Positions 14,318 through 21,638 of a DNA stretch of 28,851 bases are shown here, piece by piece. Every line of letters starts with the position of its first letter. Position 1 is the first letter of the stretch. The notes below the pieces were generated by a model. That model worked only from the letters and a program-made list of their open reading frames with translations, made no database searches and was not told where the DNA came from. Position numbers and translations under genes: made by a program. This stretch comes from Bacteroidales bacterium UBA6408 (lineage in GTDB: Bacteria; Bacteroidota; Bacteroidia; Bacteroidales; UBA932), in NCBI GenBank assembly GCA_002439805.1, contig DJPQ01000029.1:1-28851 (forward strand), given 5' to 3'.

Positions 14318-16912
14318 ATGAAAGGCGCCAAAAGCATAATTATCATCGCCGCGCTGCTCCTCTGCGGCTGCGCGGAAAAGACCGGAAAAGTCTGGACGAA
14401 GGAGAAGGCGAACGCATGGTTCGAGCAGAAGGGCTGGGTGTCCGGATGCGACTATATCCCGGCATACGCCATCAACCAGCTTGAGATGTGGCAGGAAGAA
14501 ACTTTCAACCCCGAGGCAATAGACCGCGAACTCGGATGGGCGGAAGACCTCGGCTTCAACTGCATGAGGGTGTTCCTGCACCACGAACTGTGGGAGGCCG
14601 ATGCCGAAGGGTTCAAGGGAAGGATGGACAAATATCTCGAAATCTCGTCGTCGCACGGCATATCCACGATGTTCGTCTTCCTCGACGACTGCTGGTGCGA
14701 AAACTACGCGCTCGGGAAGCAGCCGGAGCCGAAAAAGGGCGTGCACAACTCGGGATGGGCGAAGGATCCGGGGGCGCTGTTCTACGGAGAGACCGGCAGC
14801 GGGCTTGACTACGCGGCCGACACCGCTGCGGTCGCCGCACGGCTCGAGGCCTATGTGACCGACGTGATGACGCATTTCAAGGACGACGAGCGCATCTACG
14901 CCTGGGACCTCTACAACGAGCCGGGCGGCGGACAGGACCCGCATCGCTACTACGAGAGGTCGTTCCCGCTTCTGAAGGACATATTCCGCTGGGCAAGGCG
15001 CGTGAACCCCTCACAGCCGCTCACGGCGGGGGTCTGGAGCCCGCTGCTCGGGGAAATGAACGTCTGGCAGATTGAGAACTCGGACATACTCACCTACCAC
15101 ACCTACGAGTCGCCGGAGAGACATCAGGCGATGATTGACACGCTCAAGGCCTACGGGAAGCCGATGGTCTGCACGGAGTATATGGCACGCACGCAGGACA
15201 GCACGTTCCCGAACACCCTCCCGATGCTGCGCCGCGAGAACATCGGCGCAATCAACTGGGGGCTCGTCTCAGGCAAGTCAAACACAATCTTCGAGTGGGA
15301 AACGATGCACACCCCATGTCCGACAGATGAGCCTGAAGTCTGGTTCCATGATATCCTGCGCGGAGACGGGTCGCCATACAGCGAAGACGAAATCGAGTGC
15401 ATAAAGGCCGTGAACGGAAAGACGCTGTCCGTTGTCCCCTACCCGGCCGAAGTAACCACACACGGAGGATGCTTCAACGCCAGAGGCGCGAAGGTCAGTT
15501 CATCGGGACTGTCGAAGGCTGAAAGGAATCTGGTTGAAGGCTTCGGGAACTATGTTTCCGGGGCCTTCGGCGAAAAAAGGAATTCGTCGAAGATTGTCTT
15601 CACTCATGACGAGTCCATCGAAGGCGAGGGATATGAAATCGACGTCCGCCGCGACGGCATATCCGTCCGTTCGGGTTCATATTCAGGAACTCTCTATGCC
15701 ATAGAGACTTTGAAGCAGATGTTCCCCGACGTTCCATGCGCGGCGATAAAGGACAGTCCGCGCTTCGGCTATCGGGGTTTGGAACTGGACTGCTCACGGC
15801 ACTTCTTCAGGATTGACGAGGTGAAGAAGATTCTCGACGTGATGGCGATATACAAGCTGAACCGCTTCCACTGGCACCTGACGGACGACCACGGATGGAG
15901 GGTCGAAATAAGGAAATATCCCCGTCTTACCGAAATCGGAGCATGGAGGGACGGCTCGCAGGTGGATTGGGATGTCAACCACAACGACGGAATCCGCTAC
16001 GGAGGGTTCTACACTCAGGAGCAGCTGCGCGACGTCGTCTCCTATGCGGCGGAGCGCGGGATAGAGATTGTTCCGGAGATTGACCTTCCGGCGCATCTTG
16101 TCTCCGCCCTCGCGGCCTATCCGGAACTTGGCTGCACGGGAGGCCCTTACAAGGTGTTCACGCTCTGGGACATAGCCCCGGATGTTCTCTGCGTCGGCAA
16201 GGAGTCGTCCTTCGACTTTCTCGACGGCGTTTTCAGCGAACTCTGCGACATATTCCCGGGAGAATACATACACATCGGAGGAGACGAATGCCCCAAGGCG
16301 CGGTGGAAGGAATGTCCGGCCTGTCAGAGGCGCATCGAGGAACTCGGTCTCAAGGACACCGAGGACTGGACAGCCGAACACTATCTCCAGAACTATGTGA
16401 CTGCAAGGGTACAGAAGATGCTCGCCGACAAGGGGAAGAAGGTCATCGGATGGGACGAGATTCTCGAAGGCTCGCTTGACCCGGGCGCGACGGTGATGTC
16501 GTGGCGCGGGACGGAAGGCGGAGTCAAGGCTGCCCGCAACGGATTCGACGCAATCATGACCCCGACATCCTTCTGCTACCTCGACTATTGCCCCGGTCCC
16601 GACCCTCTCCGCGAGCCCACCGGCATCGGGCACTATCTCCCCATTGAGAAATGCTACTCCTACGAGCCCCTCGACGGCATCCCGGCCGGGCACACCCGCC
16701 ACATTCTCGGAGTGCAGGGCAATCTCTGGACGGAGTTCATCGCCCGCGACGAGCATCTTGAATATATGCTCCTCCCCCGTATGCTCGCCCTCGCCGAGGT
16801 TCAGTGGAGCCGCCCGGAAAGCAAGTCCTGGCCGCGCTTCGCCCGCAATCTCAAGTCCCGTCAGATTCCCCGTCTTCAGGACCTCGGCTACACCGTCCGC
16901 GAAATGAGGTAG
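14318..16912 (+). CDS. Two-domain glycosidase lipoprotein: GH5-like barrel fused to GH20 beta-hexosaminidase
   Basis: The start is the ATG at 14318, which gives a lipoprotein signal ending CGC (Cys18); longer in-frame starts lie inside the preceding gene. Residues about 22-365 form a clan GH-A barrel with 'AWDLYNEPGG' (acid/base Glu201) and 'MVCTEYMAR' (nucleophile Glu287). Residues about 370-864 are a GH20 enzyme: an N-terminal GH20b-like domain, then the barrel with 'RFHWHLTDDHGWRVEIRKYP' and the catalytic pair Asp656-Glu657 in 'HIGGDEC', ending in 'PRMLALAEVQWSRP'. GH20 releases terminal beta-linked GlcNAc or GalNAc by substrate-assisted catalysis. The GH5-like part may be an exo-beta-mannosidase of the type acting on Man-GlcNAc, but this is a guess. 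The fusion implies consecutive cleavage of neighbouring bonds at the surface or in the periplasm. Confidence 0.9.
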   Translation: MKGAKSIIIIAALLLCGCAEKTGKVWTKEKANAWFEQKGWVSGCDYIPAYAINQLEMWQEETFNPEAIDRELGWAEDLGFNCMRVFLHHELWEADAEGFKGRMDKYLEISSSHGISTMFVFLDDCWCENYALGKQPEPKKGVHNSGWAKDPGALFYGETGSGLDYAADTAAVAARLEAYVTDVMTHFKDDERIYAWDLYNEPGGGQDPHRYYERSFPLLKDIFRWARRVNPSQPLTAGVWSPLLGEMNVWQIENSDILTYHTYESPERHQAMIDTLKAYGKPMVCTEYMARTQDSTFPNTLPMLRRENIGAINWGLVSGKSNTIFEWETMHTPCPTDEPEVWFHDILRGDGSPYSEDEIECIKAVNGKTLSVVPYPAEVTTHGGCFNARGAKVSSSGLSKAERNLVEGFGNYVSGAFGEKRNSSKIVFTHDESIEGEGYEIDVRRDGISVRSGSYSGTLYAIETLKQMFPDVPCAAIKDSPRFGYRGLELDCSRHFFRIDEVKKILDVMAIYKLNRFHWHLTDDHGWRVEIRKYPRLTEIGAWRDGSQVDWDVNHNDGIRYGGFYTQEQLRDVVSYAAERGIEIVPEIDLPAHLVSALAAYPELGCTGGPYKVFTLWDIAPDVLCVGKESSFDFLDGVFSELCDIFPGEYIHIGGDECPKARWKECPACQRRIEELGLKDTEDWTAEHYLQNYVTARVQKMLADKGKKVIGWDEILEGSLDPGATVMSWRGTEGGVKAARNGFDAIMTPTSFCYLDYCPGPDPLREPTGIGHYLPIEKCYSYEPLDGIPAGHTRHILGVQGNLWTEFIARDEHLEYMLLPRMLALAEVQWSRPESKSWPRFARNLKSRQIPRLQDLGYTVREMR

Positions 16913-16932
16913 CCGGAACGGGACCTAACAGG

Positions 16933-16960
16933 AAAAAGCTGTCAGTCATTTTTATGACAG
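16933..16960 (-). terminator. Probable terminator of the hip operon
   Basis: On the minus strand CTGTCA (16960-16955) pairs with TGACAG (16944-16939), followed by CTTTTT (to 16933). The hairpin overlaps the last codons and stop of the hipT remnant. It is weak but well placed at the junction with the convergent GH20 gene. Confidence 0.5.
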
Positions 16961-17493
16961 GCGTTCCAAACGCTCGTCAATCAGAGTCTTATACGCAGCC
17001 CGCAAAGTGTCTGACAAAAAAGACATATCCAGAATGTCGCACCATTTGTCCCTGCAACACTTCATTCGTTCAATCAATCTGCTCCCGATTTTTTCCGGAA
17101 TCCCGGACTCAATCATAGCCTCGACAAATGCCGGCCTGTCGAAGCCTTTCAGAGCCTTGCGTTCGTCTCGAGCATAGCCCACAAGCGGCATCGCAAGCTC
17201 ATCCGGGTCAGTTATCCCCGTAAGCTGCACGGAAAGGAGGTCGTATGCCGGGGAAAGGACATATCCGACGCCATGCCTTTCTATAAGGGAGAAGTTCTTG
17301 CAGTGCATATCGGAATTTCCTGTTATCCAAGAGAATATGACAATTTCCCAGAAACGCTGCACATCAAGAAACGAGGCTGCGGAATACTTTCTTACGATTT
17401 CCGCAAGCTGTAGATAAGAGCCAAGATATTTATGTTCAGTCAGACGGTTGGTAAGCTGGCACATATATAGCAGAAAAGACACTTATCCTTCAT
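16952..17493 (-). pseudogene. hipT: hipT kinase toxin, internally deleted
   Basis: The hipT start survives: an ATG at 17493, overlapping the end of hipS, encodes MKDKCLFCY, the usual Cys-rich beginning of HipT-type proteins. Right after this (about 17467-17461) the sequence jumps, in another frame, to 'MCQLTNRLTEHKYLGSY', which belongs about 140-150 residues further on in intact family members. The remaining part (to 16952) keeps the catalytic loop 'GNSDMHCKN' and metal-binding 'SPAYDLLS', but the ATP-binding N-lobe is gone. A GTG at 17482 could still translate 176 residues. Intact HipT/HipA proteins are serine/threonine kinases acting on aminoacyl-tRNA synthetases; this remnant should be inactive. 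It is the third gene of a hipB-hipS-hipT operon. Confidence 0.82.
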
Positions 17494-17806
17494 ATTCCCT
17501 TACACTTATGTTTCCGATGCAGTCACGGCAGCAAGTCAGCAGCAGAGACATCCGATCCCGAGGGTCAATTTTCCAGTTCTTGTGCACTATGTCAAGCAGC
17601 CACCCCTCCGGAATAAGCCCGTCAAAGACTGGAAACATCATCTCCTTGACATATTCCTCACTTTGGAACGGCATCGTCGGGCTGAGAGCCTTTGCCCCCT
17701 CCAAGGACATATATCCGGCATCATACTGAAAATGATACCCTTCGTCATCTTCCGTCAAGACGCCGCAAAATATGTCATCAATATAAATCCCTGCCTTTTT
17801 CATCAT
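17483..17806 (-). CDS. hipS: HipS (HipA N-terminal-domain protein) of a HipBST module
   Basis: The 107-residue protein matches the detached N-terminal subdomain of HipA ('couple_hipA' type): 'AGIYIDDIFCGVLTEDDEG', 'YDAGYMSLEGAKALSPTMPF', 'FPVFDGLIPEGWLLDIV' and 'RDCIGNISV'. In three-part HipBST modules this small protein acts as the antitoxin of the kinase HipT. The start codon overlaps the hipB stop by four bases (ATGA), so the two are translationally coupled; its own end overlaps the old hipT start by 11 bases. It appears intact, though its kinase partner has been deleted. Confidence 0.85.
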   Translation of the reverse strand: MMKKAGIYIDDIFCGVLTEDDEGYHFQYDAGYMSLEGAKALSPTMPFQSEEYVKEMMFPVFDGLIPEGWLLDIVHKNWKIDPRDRMSLLLTCCRDCIGNISVREYEG

Positions 17807-18000
17807 TCAGCAATCTTTTCCGGACGAAGCTCCTCCCCGAAGAGCCCTAGAACCTGATTTACCTTATCCATCTGCACCGTAGGCTTACCGGCTTCAAGTT
17901 CCCGGACGAAACGGATGCCTACGCCCGTGCGTTCCGCAAGTTCAACCTGCGTAAGCCTGAAAGTCTTTCGTTTGTTACGAATATATTCTCCTAATCCCAT
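17803..18000 (-). CDS. hipB: HipB-type XRE-family DNA-binding regulator
   Basis: From the ATG at 18000 this is a 65-residue helix-turn-helix protein: 'LGEYIRNKRKTFRLTQVELAERTGVGIRFVRELEAGK', where 'LTQVELAERTGVGIRFVREL' is the HTH. This start matches the usual beginning of the family; an in-frame ATG at 18039 would add 13 residues but would sit only about 15 bases from the predicted transcript start and leave an operator-like palindrome inside the gene. HipB binds its own operators and, in HipBST modules, helps repress the operon. Three palindromes upstream are likely targets. It is first in the operon. Confidence 0.85.
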   Translation of the reverse strand: MGLGEYIRNKRKTFRLTQVELAERTGVGIRFVRELEAGKPTVQMDKVNQVLGLFGEELRPEKIAE

Positions 18001-18008
18001 AAAATAAT

Positions 18009-18101
18009 CCCGTTCGGGTAAAATTTGGAGATACGACATCCAAAATCAACCCTTTCGGGTACAAATATACGAAATAATAATAATTTTCAACCCTTTCGGG
18101 T
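18009..18101 (-). promoter_or_regulatory. hip promoter with three operator-like palindromes
   Basis: On the minus strand TTG (18090-18088), an 18-base spacer and TATATTTG (18069-18062) form a Bacteroidota promoter. Palindromes ACCC-N4-GGGT lie at 18090-18101 (touching the -33 element) and 18049-18060 (between the -7 box and the expected start), and CCCGTTCGGG lies at 18009-18018, just upstream of the preferred hipB start codon. The first two are part of a direct repeat of about 20 bases. Spacing of about 41 bases, near four helical turns, suits cooperative repressor binding and autoregulation by HipB. Confidence 0.7.
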
Positions 18102-18122
18102 ACAAATATGCAAAATCATCAG

Positions 18123-18153
18123 TTGAAATATTCCGTCATAAACGCTAACTTTG
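18123..18153 (+). promoter_or_regulatory. Promoter of the HAD phosphatase gene
   Basis: TTG (18123-18125), a 20-base spacer and TAACTTTG (18146-18153) fit the Bacteroidota pattern. The start would be near 18160, giving a leader of about 70 bases. It is divergent from the hip promoter and about 20 bases from its outermost palindrome. Confidence 0.6.
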
Positions 18154-18230
18154 CGGAATCACAGAGATGACGGGCATAAGACTGTTTATCCCAAACGACA
18201 TAGACTCCCAAAGGACTACGGAAATATACA

Positions 18231-19184
18231 ATGACAGAATACCGGCATAAGAATGACCCCCTCTCCGAGGCGGACAGGACGAAGCTGCGGAAGGTGAGGC
18301 ACGTCGCCTTCGACATGGACGGAACGATATATATGGGCTCGACGCTCTTCCCTTTCACGCTCGACACGCTCCGGCGGCTGCGGGAAAGCGGCATCGGCTA
18401 CTCGTTCCTCACGAACAACCCGACGAAATCAGTGAGCGACTATGTGGAAAAACTGAAAGGCCTGGGCATCGAGGCGAACGAGGACAATGTCTATACGACC
18501 TCGCTTGCAGCAATCGACTACATAAAGGCACACTACCCGTCTGCCCGCAGGCTGTTCCTTCTCGGGACCCCAAGCATGGCGTCACAGTTCGAGAAGGCCG
18601 GCTTCGAGGCCTGCGCCGACTCCGCCGATGACCGCCCGGACGCGCTTGTGGTGGCATTCGACCCGACTCTGGAATATTCCCGCCTCTGCCGCGCCGCATG
18701 GTGGGCGTCACAGGGACTCCCCTACATCGCCACCAATCCCGACCGTGTCTGCCCGACCGACCTTCCGACGGTCCTCGTTGACTGCGGTTCTCTCTGCGCC
18801 TGCATAGAACACGCTACCGGACGCCGCCCAGATGTAACCCTCGGCAAGCCTGACCCGAATATGCTCAAGGGAATAATGCAGCGGCACAATCTCAAACCGG
18901 ATGAAATAGTCATGACAGGAGACCGGATTTACACCGACACGGCAATGGCATACAACGCCGGAGCCGTCGGAGTCCTCGTACTCTCCGGCGAAACCACGCT
19001 CGAGACCGCCCGCAAGGTCGCGGCCGACGAGGCAGCCTGCCTCAGCACGGTGAAAAGCCACTCCGCCGCCAAGACTCCCGAAGCTGAAGCCTATCAAGCG
19101 CACAGGCCCGAATTCCACGCCCCCGATTTCGTAGTTCCCGATATCAGCGTCCTCTGCGACCTGCTCGTCGCCAACCGTACGTAA
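18231..19184 (+). CDS. HAD-superfamily (subclass IIA, NagD-like) phosphatase
   Basis: The 317-residue cytoplasmic protein has all HAD motifs: the nucleophile motif 'FDMDGT' (Asp28, acid/base Asp30), motif II 'FLTNNPT' (Thr61), motif III Lys206 in 'LGKPDP', and motif IV 'GDRIYTD' (Asp231, Asp236). The TNNPT motif and the large cap between motifs II and III place it in subclass IIA with NagD, phosphoglycolate phosphatase and p-nitrophenyl phosphatase relatives; these remove phosphate from small sugar or nucleotide phosphates. The exact substrate is not visible. It is longer than NagD (about 250 residues), with an N-terminal extension of about 20 residues and a longer C-terminus. It appears to be a single-gene unit. 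Confidence 0.9.
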   Translation: MTEYRHKNDPLSEADRTKLRKVRHVAFDMDGTIYMGSTLFPFTLDTLRRLRESGIGYSFLTNNPTKSVSDYVEKLKGLGIEANEDNVYTTSLAAIDYIKAHYPSARRLFLLGTPSMASQFEKAGFEACADSADDRPDALVVAFDPTLEYSRLCRAAWWASQGLPYIATNPDRVCPTDLPTVLVDCGSLCACIEHATGRRPDVTLGKPDPNMLKGIMQRHNLKPDEIVMTGDRIYTDTAMAYNAGAVGVLVLSGETTLETARKVAADEAACLSTVKSHSAAKTPEAEAYQAHRPEFHAPDFVVPDISVLCDLLVANRT

Positions 19185-19199
19185 AATTTCAGGATTGCA

Positions 19200-19231
19200 T
19201 TGCGCTGCTGAAACATATTTTCGTATATTTG
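19200..19231 (+). promoter_or_regulatory. Promoter of the AAA-ATPase gene
   Basis: TTG (19200-19202), a 21-base spacer and TATATTTG (19224-19231) form a good Bacteroidota promoter 15-60 bases after the phosphatase stop. The predicted start is about 12 bases before the ATG at 19251. Confidence 0.65.
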
Positions 19232-19250
19232 GAGAAAATAAGAGTTGACT

Positions 19251-20792
19251 ATGTTATACCCGATTGGAATACAGACATTTGAAGACATTCGCAGAAACGG
19301 CTATGTCTATATTGACAAGACCGGACTGATTTATCGCCTCGCAAGCACAGGAAAGTATTATTTCCTGAGCCGTCCGAGACGTTTCGGAAAAAGTCTGCTG
19401 ATTTCGACCTTAGAGGCATATTTTAGCGGAAACAAGGAACTTTTCTATGGACTTGAAATTGAAAAGTCAGAAAAGGAATGGAATGCCTACCCCGTTCTTC
19501 ATCTTGACCTGAGCGGTGCGAACTACAACTGCAGGCAGGTCCTGCATTCAAAGCTCAATGCGTTCCTGAAAAAATATGAAGACATATATGACCTGCCCAA
19601 CGACGACCCTACCCTGAGCGTGCGCTTTGACACTCTGATTGAAAGAATCGCCACCAAGACAGGAAAGAAAGTCGTTGTTCTGATTGACGAATACGAAAAG
19701 CCTATAATGGACAACTTCAGGAATCCGGAACTCCAGAACTGGTTCCGCAATGAGCTTCAGGGGTTCTACAGCGTACTGAAATCCAAGGACAAGTACATCC
19801 GGTTCTGCTTTCTCACCGGCGTCACACGAATCGGCAAGCTGAGCATTTTCAGCGGTCTCAACAATCCGGATGACATTTCGATGAACGCGCAGTTCGTTGA
19901 CATCTGCGGCGTGTCCGAAACCGAACTGAAGAAATATTTTCACGAAAGCGTGAAGGAACTCGCCGCTGCAAGCGGCCTGTCGGAGGAAGGTTGCTACAAA
20001 AAGCTCGCGGAAACCTACGACGGCTATCACTTTTGCGAAAATACGATAGGGATATATAATCCGTTCAGCCTGCTTAAGGCATTCGGAGCCATGAAATTCA
20101 GCGAGTATTGGTTTGAGACCGGCACGCCGTCATTTCTGGTTGATATCATGCGGGAAACTTCATTCGACATCACCCAACTCTCCGACCAGGAGGCGGACTC
20201 AACTCTGCTGACGGACATAGACTCTGCGTTCGAGAACCCGATTCCGCTTATGTACCAGAGCGGCTACTTGACGATTAGGGGCTATGAACCCTACTATCAG
20301 CTCTATCATCTCGGTTTTCCGAACATGGAGGTCAAGCACGGCTTCCTCAATTTCCTCGTCCGCTACTACACCCCTGTCGGCGCCGACACCCCCGGAATGC
20401 TAATCACCCGCATGGCTCGCGATATCAATAACGGAGACCCCGAGAGTTTTATGAAACGCCTCGAAGCCCTCTTTGCAAAGACAAGCTACCAGATTCAGGC
20501 AGACTGCGAGAAGGACTTTCAGTATGCGATGTACATAATCCTCGAACTGATGGGAGAATACGCCACAGTCGAGCACACGATGTCAGAAGGACGCATAGAC
20601 ATACTGATTCAGACGAAACACTACATCTACATCATTGAAATCAAGAGCAACGCCTCCGCCGCCGAAGCTCTCGCCCAAATCGAGGCAAAAAGCTACGCCC
20701 GCCAATTCAAAGACGACCCGCGCAGGCTCTTCAAAATAGGAGTGAATTTCTCCACCGCCTCCCGCTGCATCGATGACTGGAAAGTGATTTGA
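19251..20792 (+). CDS. AAA-ATPase-like / PD-(D/E)XK nuclease-like protein (DUF1703 type)
   Basis: The ATG at 19251 starts a 513-residue protein; a TTG two codons earlier is less likely. The N-terminal half is an AAA-ATPase_like domain: 'GIQTFEDIRRNGYVYIDKT' opening, Walker A 'RPRRFGKSLL' (about 41-50), Walker B 'VVVLIDEYEKP' (about 141-151), then 'FLTGVTRIGKLSIFSGLNN'. The C-terminal part is a PD-(D/E)XK-like domain: 'EGRIDILI' (about 445) and 'IYIIEIKSN' (about 463). These proteins occur in many copies in gut Bacteroidota and other anaerobes; their function is unproven, with roles in mobile-element biology or defence proposed. It is a complete single gene with its own promoter, and its base composition looks more AT-rich than the phosphatase before it. 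Confidence 0.9.
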   Translation: MLYPIGIQTFEDIRRNGYVYIDKTGLIYRLASTGKYYFLSRPRRFGKSLLISTLEAYFSGNKELFYGLEIEKSEKEWNAYPVLHLDLSGANYNCRQVLHSKLNAFLKKYEDIYDLPNDDPTLSVRFDTLIERIATKTGKKVVVLIDEYEKPIMDNFRNPELQNWFRNELQGFYSVLKSKDKYIRFCFLTGVTRIGKLSIFSGLNNPDDISMNAQFVDICGVSETELKKYFHESVKELAAASGLSEEGCYKKLAETYDGYHFCENTIGIYNPFSLLKAFGAMKFSEYWFETGTPSFLVDIMRETSFDITQLSDQEADSTLLTDIDSAFENPIPLMYQSGYLTIRGYEPYYQLYHLGFPNMEVKHGFLNFLVRYYTPVGADTPGMLITRMARDINNGDPESFMKRLEALFAKTSYQIQADCEKDFQYAMYIILELMGEYATVEHTMSEGRIDILIQTKHYIYIIEIKSNASAAEALAQIEAKSYARQFKDDPRRLFKIGVNFSTASRCIDDWKVI

Positions 20793-20851
20793 CGGCCGCG
20801 TGTGGAAGCCCCTGAAATGCTGGTTGATGGACAAACATGATTACCGCAAAT

Positions 20852-21625
20852 CTATTTCCACACATATTTAAGATATTCGTTGGCCATTCGGATAGTTTCC
20901 TGACAAGTTTTTCCTCCGCGCATAATGCGCTCACCATTCTTGAATACGAGCCAGTCCTTACCCGGATATGAAGAATCTTGCTCCTGTTCTCGGGTAGAAC
21001 AGATTTTCTCCGAAGGATAGAGACTGCCGCTATGGCTGTCAAGCCACACTATGTCATCGGCTGCGACTACGGTAAGGCCACGAATTTTATCCTCCAGACA
21101 GGCCGACAGTTGCGCAGCGAAACTATTCTCGCCATACCCGGCCTTGCAGCTATGGAGAACAATCGAAAATGGCTGTTTTTTCACCTCCAGCATTAACTCA
21201 TATTTCTTAAGATGCTTAAGAATCAGACCGGCGACCTGCTCCGCGTTCAAGAATTTTCCGCCGATTTCTATCTCATTCGCAGAGAACTTGGAACCGGGAA
21301 CTATGCCATGCGCTACAATATGAAATGAATTATCCTCCAGACGGAGCCAGTTCTGCACAGCATCAATGCCAGGGAGACCTTCTGTCTCATATTCTGTATC
21401 CGACACAAAAAAGTTGGCCGTGCTGAAATTTGCCGCTGATTTGAACTTAACAACTTTGCCATCGACATAGTAGCTGTCCTCCTGAAGTCCATGCGAATGC
21501 CCATTAAAACACTCCTGATAAGACATGATTTCACTTACAATTTCATCATAGCTCTGCGCGTACCCCATTAAGGATGCGCAGAATAATAGTACTATGGCAA
21601 AAGCCAGTGTCTTTATATTTTTCAT
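20852..21625 (-). CDS. Secreted protein with caspase-like (clan CD, C80/CHAT-like) His/Cys motif
   Basis: The 257-residue protein starts with a signal peptide (about 1-24, ending GYAQ) and so is exported. Residues about 98-195 resemble a clan CD cysteine-protease core: a strand ending in 'FHIVAHG' (His106), a helix, then a strand ending in 'IVLHSCKAG' (Cys160), a helix 'NSFAAQLSACLED', and 'LTVVAADDIVWLD'. Family relatives include the autoprocessing C80 domain of large toxins and CHAT proteases. Here the domain is almost the whole mature protein. It is the last gene of a three-gene operon, 13 bases after the coiled-coil gene. I infer a protease active in the periplasm or outside the cell; the motif alone cannot prove activity. 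Confidence 0.6.
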   Translation of the reverse strand: MKNIKTLAFAIVLLFCASLMGYAQSYDEIVSEIMSYQECFNGHSHGLQEDSYYVDGKVVKFKSAANFSTANFFVSDTEYETEGLPGIDAVQNWLRLEDNSFHIVAHGIVPGSKFSANEIEIGGKFLNAEQVAGLILKHLKKYELMLEVKKQPFSIVLHSCKAGYGENSFAAQLSACLEDKIRGLTVVAADDIVWLDSHSGSLYPSEKICSTREQEQDSSYPGKDWLVFKNGERIMRGGKTCQETIRMANEYLKYVWK

Positions 21626-21638
21626 TTATCCAGATATA

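Noticed and set aside
15794..16756. 320-codon minus-strand frame opposite the GH20 domain
   Set aside because: It has no signal or recognisable domain and is antisense to a conserved catalytic domain.
18009..18110. CRISPR-like direct repeats upstream of hipB
   Set aside because: There are only two full copies plus one variant, each a palindrome overlapping a promoter, with no spacer array; they are operators.
20807..20866. Inverted repeat GTGTGGAA / TTCCACAC near the convergent gene ends
   Set aside because: One arm is within the last codons of the secreted protease-like gene, the spacing is about 40 bases and there is no T-run, so I do not call it a terminator.
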